From Verrucomicrobiota bacterium (GTDB lineage: Bacteria > Verrucomicrobiota > Verrucomicrobiia > Limisphaerales > J093): a stretch of DNA of 5,903 nt. The notes under the pieces were generated by a model that had not been told where the DNA came from, did not search any database, and saw only the letters and a program-made list of their open reading frames with translations. The position numbers and the translations under genes are program-made. Positions 1 to 5,903 of this stretch are shown piece after piece; the first letter of the stretch is position 1; each line of letters begins with the position of its first letter. The stretch covers positions 1-5,903 of the forward strand of contig RFJD01000456.1 of the NCBI GenBank assembly GCA_003695015.1. The letters are read 5' to 3'.

Positions 1-1
1 A

Positions 2-670
2 GAAAACGCGGCCCTTGCCGTAGGCCTTGCACCAGGAAACCGGGTAGTCGCCGGGGATGCCGAAGTTGGGGTGCTTGTCCAGCCAGAGCAGGCCGTGGAC
101 CTGGTCGCGGTGGAAGTTCTTGAAGAGGTAGATTTCGTCGAACACCTGGAAGTTCGGCCCGAAATGCGCCGTGGCGGGGTGTTCCGGATCCTGGTTGATG
201 CAGCTCACGCCGACCTGGGCCTTGTGGGTGAGGAACTCGCCGCCGAGCATTTGGATGAAAGGCGGGTAGCCGTGGTAGGTGTCCGAGCAGGAGTGCATGC
301 CGATGAAGGCCTTGCCGGACTTGATCCAGTTGAGGAAGAACTCCTTGTCCGGGATGGCCAGCTCGCCGGTGGTGTTGGCGAAGATGACGCCGTCGTACTT
401 CTGCAACTCGGCGGGCGCCATCTTGGCGGCCACCTCGGCGTCGTCCCGGCCATCCTTGCCGCCGCGGACGAACTCGACGGTGTAGAGGCCGGATTCCTGG
501 CCGAGCTTGGCGATGATGCGCTCGGCGGTGGGGATCGAGCTGTGGCGGAAGCCCTTGGTCGCGGTGACGACCAAGAGTTTCTTGGGAGCCGCGCTGGCTC
601 CGGTGGCGAGCGAGACGGCGCACAGGGCCAGGGCGAGGCGCCGGACGAGAGTTGCCATTGATTTCTTCAT
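2..670 (-). CDS. Secreted ThuA-domain protein (trehalose-utilisation-like), 3' end missing
   Basis: The reading frame opens with ATG at 670 and stays open for 223 codons until it leaves the window, so the C-terminus is missing. Residues 1-28 form a Sec-type signal peptide: MKK start, hydrophobic stretch about 12-23, likely cleavage after ASA at 25-27. The mature part matches the ThuA-like, class-I-glutamine-amidotransferase-like fold. It has the first strand KLLVVTATKGFRHSS (31-45), a VIFANTTGEL strand and turn (95-104), GKAFIGMHSCSDTYHG (119-134), LGGEFLTHKAQ (142-152), HPAT (164-167), DEIYLFKNF (178-186) and SWCKAYGKGRVF (212-223). In this family the last motif is normally followed by a short Gly-His segment, so most of the domain is present. 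ThuA takes part in trehalose/maltitol use in rhizobia, but most homologues have no assigned reaction, so the substrate here is unknown. A second in-frame ATG at 658 is possible, but the 670 start gives the more typical signal-peptide N-terminus. No clear Shine-Dalgarno sequence is present. Confidence 0.88.
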   Translation of the reverse strand, partial: MKKSMATLVRRLALALCAVSLATGASAAPKKLLVVTATKGFRHSSIPTAERIIAKLGQESGLYTVEFVRGGKDGRDDAEVAAKMAPAELQKYDGVIFANTTGELAIPDKEFFLNWIKSGKAFIGMHSCSDTYHGYPPFIQMLGGEFLTHKAQVGVSCINQDPEHPATAHFGPNFQVFDEIYLFKNFHRDQVHGLLWLDKHPNFGIPGDYPVSWCKAYGKGRVF

Positions 671-814
671 AAGCCGCAAGTCATGGCCTCTGCAGGCATG
701 CACCATTGGGACGCCCCGGGCCGGACGGTCATTCAAGCGGGTTGCGGGTCGGACCGCAAGCCACCGCGGAGCCCAGCCGGCGCCTGCCGGGGGCGAGGTC
801 CAAGCCAAGAGCCG

Positions 815-829
815 CGGACGGACGGACGG
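815..829. repeat. Short tandem tetranucleotide repeat (CGGA, 3.75 copies)
   Basis: The plus strand reads CGGA three times followed by CGG, just downstream of the HEAT-protein stop in the 178-bp gap before the ThuA gene. It is too short and too far from a start codon to argue for phase variation; it may be chance in GC-rich intergenic DNA. The same gap also holds a 5-bp stem with a 4-base loop at 777-790 without a T-tract, which I do not call a terminator. Confidence 0.4.
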
Positions 830-848
830 TTGAAAGCCCGGGCGGTCC

Positions 849-3389
849 TCACCGCGCTGGCGCGGGCCGCACCTTCAACCCGGGAATGGCCCGGCCGTCC
901 GGGCGTCGGATGCGGCACGCCACGGCCCAGCCGCCGTCGTTGTCCACCACTTTCAGCAGCAGGCGGTTCCAACCCTTTTCGAGGCGGACTTCGACGACGT
1001 CCTGGGCCGGGGCGAGGCCGCGGGTGACGTAGTGGGCATGGACCAGCCGGCCATTGAGCCAGGCTTTGATGGCGTCGTCGCTGCCGAGCTCGAGCCGGGC
1101 CGGCATGGCTTCGGGCGCCCAGACTGCAGTCCGCAGATAGGCAGCCACGCGATCGAGGGAACCGAACTGGTCTTCGAGGTTGATGTCCCAATCGTGGAGG
1201 CCCTTGGTCAGCGGCGTCCAATCGACGGCGCTCTGGTCTTCCTGCTCGGGCGGAAAGGCGGTTTCGAAAATCGCCTTGGTGTCGCCGCCCTTGACGCGGT
1301 ACGGCCCGGCCGCCTGCCAGGCGAGAATGTAGCCCTCGAACTTTTCCATGTCGTTGATGATCCGACGGGCTTCGCGCGCCGCGGGCGAATCGGGTCGGAC
1401 CCGGAGCACGGCTTCGAGGGCGGCCTTGGCACGGTCGGCGTCGCGGTGTCGGGCGTGGTCGGCGATGCGGACCAAGGCGGCGGCGGCTTCCGCTTGGACG
1501 GCGGGTTTGGCGAGAAGCGGTTCGACCAGGTCGAGGGCCTCGGGCGTGGTGGCCTCGGCGAGGCCGGCGAGGATCATCTTGAGGTCGGCGTCGGAGCGGC
1601 CGAGCGCCAAGGCTTGGCGGTACATGGCATCGGGTCGGGGGCTGGCGCCGGCCAGGCGCACGCAGGCTCGCAGCGTGAGAGCGCGGAGGTTGGCGGCCTT
1701 CAACTCCCGGGCCAGGGCCAGCAGGTCCGGCGCGGCATCGGGTGTCGGCCACTCGGCCAGCGCGCGGACGGCGGCCTCGCGTTCGGCCGGGTCGGCGGCC
1801 TGTAGGGATTGGCGGACCACGCGCAGCGTGTCGGCGGTGGCCGCCAAGGGCGCCCATTCGAGAAGGACGGGCCGCAACGAGGCGGGCGCGTCTTGCCAGG
1901 CTTCGAGCCACGGGCGGGCAAGGAGGGCGGGTTGGTTGACGCGCCGGAAGACGGCCTCGATGGCGGCGGCAGCCGGGCTGGTGTCGTCCGCGGAAACCGG
2001 GTTGCGGAGAAGCGCGAACAGCCGGGGCAGCTCGGCCGGTCCGGCGGTCCGACCCAACGCGGCGAGCGCGGCGCGCCGGACCGCGGGCGACGGGTCCCGG
2101 GTCCACTCGAGGAGGCGCGGCAGGAGATTCGCGCTTTTGCGATCGGCCAGGGCGCGAATGGCCTCGGCCCGACGGGCCGGTTCGCCCTCGGCGGCCAGGC
2201 GCAGGAGGGTCCGGTCGGTTTCTTCTTGGCGATGGAGGCGGAGGAGAGCCATGCGGGCCGCCCGTTGGGTGGCGCCTCCGCTTTCGGCGGCCACGGCCAC
2301 CAAGGCCTCGGCGGCTTGGGGCCGGCCCAGCGCACCCAGCGCGCGGACGGCGGCCAAGCGCACCGGCTCGTCGCGGTCCCGGGCGGCTTGGACGAGGGTC
2401 GGGAGGGCCAGCGGATCGCTGCGGTCGCCCAGGGCTTCCAACAGCAGCGCGCGGGTGGCGGTCGGCAGCCGGACGCTCAACTTGGCCAAGCGGCGGGTGG
2501 CCTCGGGGGCGCCGGGTTCACGCACCAGCGCGATGGCGGCGGCTTGGACCGCGGGATCGGGATCCTCGATGGCGGCGCAAAGCCGGTCGAGGGCGGAGGC
2601 GGGATCGGCTTTCAACAAGCCGCGAAGGGCGGCGGTGCGCAGGTGCGAGGGTTGGTCTTGGGCGGAGAAGGTCTGGTAAATCCGCCGGGCCGCCTGCCAA
2701 CGGCCCTGGGCCAAGAGTTTTTCGGCCAAGCTCAGCAGGGCGTTGTCCACGTGAAGCCGCACCGCCGGGGGCGCTTGGGGGCGGACTTTCTCCAGCAAGG
2801 GCACGGCGGCCGCCGGTTTGTTGTAAAGCGCCAAAGCGTCCGCGGCGGCGGCGGCAAGGGCCGGGTCGGCGGACCGGAGCGCCTCACCGACGGGGCCGTC
2901 CAGCCGGAAGGCGCCGAGGCGTCCGAGGCTTTCGATGCAGCCGATCCGGAGCCGGCCGGAGGTTTGCTCTGCCGCCTTTTCCAAGGCGGACACCACCCGC
3001 GGCCCGCCAATGCGTTCGAGGGCGTATCGGGCCATGGAGGCGGAGTCCGGATCGCGCAAAAGGGCGGCCAACGCCGGCACGGCCCTTTCGGTGCCGACGG
3101 TGCGGAGCTGCCGGCAGAAGAAATCGCGCGCGCCGCGGAGACGGGCGGTTTGAAGGCCGTGGATCAAGCGGTATTCGACCGCCTCCCGAAGGGCCGGTTC
3201 ATCGAGGGAGGCGACGACAGCGGCTTCGATGCGTTGGAGGGGGGCGGCGTCCCGGCCGAAGTCCCACGCGATGGCGGCCGGGAGGTCCTGGTCGATGGTC
3301 GCCAAGGGATCAGCAGCGGAGAGTGGGAACGACAACGCACAAGCCAGCCAAGCGGCGGTGACTGCCAAGGAAGGAACGGAAGGTTTCAT
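849..3389 (-). CDS. Secreted HEAT-repeat protein with C-terminal beta-rich domain
   Basis: A protein of 846 residues. I chose the ATG at 3389 because it starts a good Sec signal peptide (MKPS start, hydrophobic 8-24, cleavage near SAA 24-26). The longer GTG start at 3446 would add 19 charged, proline-rich residues and overlap the upstream gene. Residues about 50-680 are a long run of paired alpha-helices of about 30-35 residues in the HEAT / PBS-lyase-HEAT style, with recurring cores such as DPDSASMARYALERIG (113-128), DEPVRLAAVRALGALG (340-355) and DPSPAVRRAALAALGR (432-447). Such solenoids usually bind proteins. From about 687 to the end lies a separate domain beginning GYILAWQAAGPY and containing LELGSDDAIKAWLNG (766-780) and EKGWNRLLLKVVDNDGGW (804-821). 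It resembles the PA14/CBM-like modules found at the ends of many planctomycete and verrucomicrobial proteins and may bind carbohydrate. The gene begins 34 bp after the oxidoreductase stop, so co-transcription is likely. No enzymatic motif is visible; a scaffold or binding role is inference. Confidence 0.85.
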   Translation of the reverse strand: MKPSVPSLAVTAAWLACALSFPLSAADPLATIDQDLPAAIAWDFGRDAAPLQRIEAAVVASLDEPALREAVEYRLIHGLQTARLRGARDFFCRQLRTVGTERAVPALAALLRDPDSASMARYALERIGGPRVVSALEKAAEQTSGRLRIGCIESLGRLGAFRLDGPVGEALRSADPALAAAAADALALYNKPAAAVPLLEKVRPQAPPAVRLHVDNALLSLAEKLLAQGRWQAARRIYQTFSAQDQPSHLRTAALRGLLKADPASALDRLCAAIEDPDPAVQAAAIALVREPGAPEATRRLAKLSVRLPTATRALLLEALGDRSDPLALPTLVQAARDRDEPVRLAAVRALGALGRPQAAEALVAVAAESGGATQRAARMALLRLHRQEETDRTLLRLAAEGEPARRAEAIRALADRKSANLLPRLLEWTRDPSPAVRRAALAALGRTAGPAELPRLFALLRNPVSADDTSPAAAAIEAVFRRVNQPALLARPWLEAWQDAPASLRPVLLEWAPLAATADTLRVVRQSLQAADPAEREAAVRALAEWPTPDAAPDLLALARELKAANLRALTLRACVRLAGASPRPDAMYRQALALGRSDADLKMILAGLAEATTPEALDLVEPLLAKPAVQAEAAAALVRIADHARHRDADRAKAALEAVLRVRPDSPAAREARRIINDMEKFEGYILAWQAAGPYRVKGGDTKAIFETAFPPEQEDQSAVDWTPLTKGLHDWDINLEDQFGSLDRVAAYLRTAVWAPEAMPARLELGSDDAIKAWLNGRLVHAHYVTRGLAPAQDVVEVRLEKGWNRLLLKVVDNDGGWAVACRIRRPDGRAIPGLKVRPAPAR

Positions 3390-3423
3390 GGTGCCAATTC
3401 GAGGAGCGGTTGGACGGTCGGGT

Positions 3424-4635
3424 TCAGGCCAGGGTCCAAGGTTCACGCATGGCGCGGTCCAGCCATCGGCTGGCCAAGGGATCGCCGATCAGTTCCTCCT
3501 TGTCGGGGTCCCAGCGGAGGGGGCGTTTCAACCAGTAGGCGATGTTGCCCAAGTGGGCCACCGTGGCCGTGCGATGGGCGATTTCGATGTCGCGGAACGG
3601 CCGTTCGCGCGTGCGCACGCAATGGAGGAAATCGCCGAAAATGCCGCCCCGGCCCTTGTAGTTGGGGATGTCGATGTCCGGCGGCGGGGGCCGTTCGCCG
3701 TCGCGGGGAGGGATTTCCCCTTCGGTGCCGCGGAAGGAGAGGATGCCGCCCCAGCCGCCGCCGTGGTGGATGCGGATCCCGTTGGCAAACACGTAGGTCA
3801 GGTGGGTGACGTCCTTGCCGTCGGGGGGAATGATTTCAACCGGGCCGGTCTCGTGGAGCCCCAGGCAGAAGAGCGCGCCGCCGAAGCCGTGGCAGCCCCA
3901 GTCGGTCATCCCGCCGCCGGAAAAATCCCGGTAGGGACGGAAGCCGCCGCGAATCAGGCTCGGATGGAAGGGCCGCCAGGGGGCCGGACCCAGCCAACGG
4001 TCCCAATCGACCCCGGGCGGCGTGGGGACCGGTTCGAGATAGCACGGGCCGGAGGGGCCGCCGACGTTGACCCAGGCTTCCAACGGCTGCCCGATGGCGC
4101 CGCCCCGGACCATCTTGTGGAACCAGTTGTAGTCGCCCCAGACCCGTTGGCTGCCGCCGGAAAACACCCGACCGTACCGCCGCGCCACCTCGACCATCTT
4201 CCGGCCCTGCCGGACCGTCAGCGACTCGGGCTTCTCGCAATACACGTCCTTGCCCCGCCGCATGGCCTCGATCGAGATCAGCGCATGCCAGTGGTCCGGC
4301 GTCGCGATCAACACCGCGTCGATGTCCGGCCGGTCGATCACCTCATAGAAATCCGGCGTGCAGGCGCAATCCCGATTGCCGTAGCGGCCGTCCACCATGG
4401 CCTTGGCCTGCAGGCGGTGTTCCTCGACCACGTCACAGACGGCCAGCACGCGGACTTCCGGGAAACCAAGAAAGCCGTTCAGATCACCGCGGCCCTGTCC
4501 GCCCATGCCAATGGCGCCCATCGTGATGCGGTCGTTCGCGCCGAAGACACGCGCCGAGGCCACCAGCGGCGCCATCGTTGCCGACCAAGCGCAACGGCGC
4601 AGAAACCGTCGCCGACTCCATCGTTCGGGTTGCAT
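3424..4635 (-). CDS. Tat-exported Gfo/Idh/MocA-family oxidoreductase
   Basis: A protein of 403 residues. The N-terminus carries a complete twin-arginine motif, SRRRFLR at 7-13, followed by a weakly hydrophobic stretch and possible cleavage at ASA (26-28) or just before N34, so the enzyme is probably exported already folded with its cofactor. The Rossmann NAD(P) site is G43-M-G45-G-Q-G48. The family signatures ATPDHWH (111-117) and CEKP (133-136, with the usual catalytic lysine K135) are present. The C-terminal alpha/beta domain includes GGGMTDWGCHGFGG (240-253), GPVEIIPPDGKD (264-275) and the late motif HRTATVAHLGNIAYWLKR (354-371). Family members oxidise or reduce sugars, inositols and their derivatives with NAD(P); the substrate cannot be read from sequence. 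The usual D-x-G-x-H-x-x-D active-site motif has H249 but glycine at position 252 instead of aspartate. The gene starts 66 bp after the cyclase stop without an evident Shine-Dalgarno sequence. Family confidence is high; substrate is unknown. Confidence 0.92.
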   Translation of the reverse strand: MQPERWSRRRFLRRCAWSATMAPLVASARVFGANDRITMGAIGMGGQGRGDLNGFLGFPEVRVLAVCDVVEEHRLQAKAMVDGRYGNRDCACTPDFYEVIDRPDIDAVLIATPDHWHALISIEAMRRGKDVYCEKPESLTVRQGRKMVEVARRYGRVFSGGSQRVWGDYNWFHKMVRGGAIGQPLEAWVNVGGPSGPCYLEPVPTPPGVDWDRWLGPAPWRPFHPSLIRGGFRPYRDFSGGGMTDWGCHGFGGALFCLGLHETGPVEIIPPDGKDVTHLTYVFANGIRIHHGGGWGGILSFRGTEGEIPPRDGERPPPPDIDIPNYKGRGGIFGDFLHCVRTRERPFRDIEIAHRTATVAHLGNIAYWLKRPLRWDPDKEELIGDPLASRWLDRAMREPWTLA

Positions 4636-4701
4636 GGCCCGATCAAGCCAGCGGAGGCGGCTCCTGCCAAGCGCAAAGGCCAGGACGACCGGCGGAGTGA
4701 A

Positions 4702-5889
4702 TCACGCCGGGGCCGAAGCCACGCGGCGTTCGCGCAGCCGGCGGACCGCTTCCGCCACCAACTCCGGCGCCAACTCGTGGATTTCCCGGGCGCGGCCCAG
4801 CCCGGTCAACATGGTCAGGGTCAACCGGCCGCCCAGATGCGCCCGGAATTCCTCGAGCCCTTGATGGATCACCAAGCGGCCGGTGGAGGGGTCCGTTTCG
4901 GCCAATTCGTCGGTCCAGAGCTTGAAGCCCAAGCGTTCCAGCAATCGGACCACCCGCCCGGCCTCGGAGTCGGTGAGGTCGCCCCGCAAAGCGCTGATCC
5001 AAGTGTCCAACGCCACCCCGATGGCCACCGCTTGCCCGTGGCCCAAGCGGTGTCCGGACAAGACCTCCAGTTTGTGGGCCGACCAATGGCCAAAATCCAG
5101 CGGCCGCGCCGAGCCGGTCTCGAAGGGGTCGCCCCCGTCGACAATGTGCCGGATGTGCAGTTCGGCGCAGCGGTGGATGGCTTGCTCCAGAGCCGGTCCA
5201 TGCGCGCGGGCCAGCGCGTCGGCTTGGGCTTCGAGCCATTCGAAGAAGGCCCGGTCCCGGATCAGTGCCACCTTCACCGCCTCGGCCAGGCCGGCCCGTT
5301 TCTCGCACGGCGGCAGCGAATCCAGCAGCGCAAAGTCGTTCACGACGGCCAGCGGCGGGGCGAACGTCCCGACGAAGTTTTTCTGGCCCAAGGCGTTGAC
5401 CGCATTCTTGACCCCCACCCCGGAATCCGCCTGAGCCAGCGTGGTCGAGGGGACCCGAATGTGCCGAACCCCCCGGTGGGCGGTCGCCGCGGCAAAGCCC
5501 ACCAAATCGAGATGCGCGCCCCCACCCACCGCCACCACGCAGGAATGGCGGCAGATTCCTGCCTCCGCAATGGCTTCCCAGACCCGGTGCAGGACGGACG
5601 GGTCGTTCTTGGCCTGCTCCCCCGCGGGCAGGATGAGGGGCGGTCCGGCCGGTCGAGTGGGCCCGGGGAGCCGGTCGAGATACTGTTGGATGCGCTCCGC
5701 GAGGGCGGGGTTGGCCCGGTGGAGACCGGCGTCGAGCGTGACCAAGACTCTGGGGCAATGAGCCTCGGCCAGAAGCCGGGCGAGAAGCGGATGATCGGAC
5801 GCCCAGCAATCGCGGGTGAAGAACACCCGATGGCGGTGGGAAACAGCAAAAGCACCCTCGATGGGGGTCAGTTCGTACTGTTCATCCAT
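4702..5889 (-). CDS. eboD: EboD-type 3-dehydroquinate synthase superfamily protein (sugar-phosphate cyclase fold)
   Basis: A protein of 395 residues with no signal peptide, presumably cytoplasmic. It has the dehydroquinate-synthase layout: an N-terminal NAD-binding half with GGGAHLD (122-128), VPSTTLAQADSGVGVKNAVN (146-165) and KNFVGTFAPP (170-179), then a metal-binding half. The zinc ligands of AroB align with E203 (LAEAVK), H268 (LDFGH) and H284 (GHGQ); H272, R262, K161 and K206 are also kept. Features pointing to EboD rather than housekeeping AroB are AAATAHRGVRHIRVPSTT (133-150), SGVGVKN in place of the AroB SSVGGK, GDPFETGSARPLDFGHWSAH (253-272) with aspartate D265 where AroB has asparagine, and FRAHLGGRLT (348-357). 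EboD is part of the ebo cluster, linked in cyanobacteria to export of scytonemin precursors; its own reaction is not established. The start is fixed by a strong Shine-Dalgarno sequence. The gene directly downstream is an oxidoreductase, not eboE. I am sure of the superfamily and fairly sure of the EboD assignment. Confidence 0.8.
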   Translation of the reverse strand: MDEQYELTPIEGAFAVSHRHRVFFTRDCWASDHPLLARLLAEAHCPRVLVTLDAGLHRANPALAERIQQYLDRLPGPTRPAGPPLILPAGEQAKNDPSVLHRVWEAIAEAGICRHSCVVAVGGGAHLDLVGFAAATAHRGVRHIRVPSTTLAQADSGVGVKNAVNALGQKNFVGTFAPPLAVVNDFALLDSLPPCEKRAGLAEAVKVALIRDRAFFEWLEAQADALARAHGPALEQAIHRCAELHIRHIVDGGDPFETGSARPLDFGHWSAHKLEVLSGHRLGHGQAVAIGVALDTWISALRGDLTDSEAGRVVRLLERLGFKLWTDELAETDPSTGRLVIHQGLEEFRAHLGGRLTLTMLTGLGRAREIHELAPELVAEAVRRLRERRVASAPA

Positions 5890-5894
5890 CTCAA

Positions 5895-5901
5895 CCCTCC
5901 C
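5895..5901 (-). promoter_or_regulatory. Ribosome binding site of the eboD-like gene
   Basis: On the minus strand the sequence reads GGGAGGG, then six bases from the GGAGG core to the ATG at 5889. This is a near-ideal Shine-Dalgarno sequence and settles the start of the cyclase gene. The three downstream genes have nothing comparable, so initiation there may depend on coupling or on SD-independent starts. Confidence 0.75.
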
Positions 5902-5903
5902 AC

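Noticed and set aside
71..661. Plus-strand open frame of 196 codons opposite the ThuA gene
   Set aside because: It is an antisense shadow of low complexity; the minus strand encodes a signal peptide and a near-complete ThuA domain over the same bases.
667..684. Five-codon frame (ATG ACT TGC GGC TTA TGA) whose stop overlaps the ThuA start codon
   Set aside because: It could be a leader peptide for coupling, but its only GAGG lies two bases from its ATG, too close to act as a ribosome binding site, so chance is the better explanation.
777..790. Small inverted repeat (CCGGC, loop GCCT, GCCGG) between the HEAT and ThuA genes
   Set aside because: The stem has only five pairs and no T-run follows on either strand, so it does not meet the pattern of an intrinsic terminator. 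Such stems are common by chance in GC-rich DNA.
733..2106. Minus-strand open frame of 457 codons overlapping the HEAT gene
   Set aside because: The product is an Arg/Pro-rich out-of-frame reading of the HEAT-protein sequence with no motif.
3390..3446. GTG start at 3446 for the HEAT gene
   Set aside because: It would place 19 charged, proline-rich residues ahead of a good signal peptide and overlap the oxidoreductase gene; the ATG at 3389 explains the N-terminus better.
1809..3809. Open frame of 666 codons on the plus strand, antisense to the HEAT and oxidoreductase genes
   Set aside because: Its translation is glycine/arginine-rich low-complexity sequence with no recognisable domain, and it lies opposite two genes with clear families and signal peptides. 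Long antisense frames are expected in GC-rich coding DNA.
4643..5809. Minus-strand open frame of 388 codons overlapping the EboD-like gene
   Set aside because: It is a Gly/Arg/Pro-rich shadow; the other frame carries all the cyclase motifs and has a strong ribosome binding site.

Overview
The window is GC-rich and coding-dense, with every supportable gene on the minus strand. In transcription order (high to low coordinate) they are: an EboD-type member of the 3-dehydroquinate synthase superfamily (4702-5889); a Tat-exported Gfo/Idh/MocA-family oxidoreductase (3424-4635); a secreted HEAT-repeat protein with a C-terminal beta-rich domain (849-3389); and the first 223 codons of a secreted ThuA-domain protein that runs off the left edge (2-670). 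Gaps are 66, 34 and 178 bp, so the first three genes look like one transcription unit. The ThuA gene may belong to it or have its own promoter, which I could not identify.

The organism is probably a GC-rich member of the Verrucomicrobiota or a related PVC-group bacterium. This is inferred from the gene content: Tat-signal Gfo/Idh/MocA enzymes, HEAT proteins ending in a GSDD-x-IK-x-WLNG-type domain and secreted ThuA proteins are abundant in that superphylum. Only the first gene has a clear Shine-Dalgarno sequence, which also fits. No rRNA or marker gene is present to confirm it.

Three of the four products carry export signals (one Tat, two Sec-like), while the cyclase homologue looks cytoplasmic. 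Gfo/Idh/MocA and ThuA-like proteins are paired in known sugar oxidation pathways such as rhizobial trehalose/maltitol use (thuAB). A periplasmic sugar-modifying role for the three downstream genes is therefore plausible but unproven. EboD belongs to the ebo cluster, whose exact chemistry is unresolved. Here it is followed by an oxidoreductase rather than by the sugar-isomerase-like gene eboE. I see no tRNA, rRNA, CRISPR array, insertion sequence or convincing terminator. The long plus-strand and alternative-frame ORFs are GC-driven shadows. The window is mostly ordinary. Its most notable points are the EboD neighbourhood and a substituted active-site motif in the oxidoreductase.
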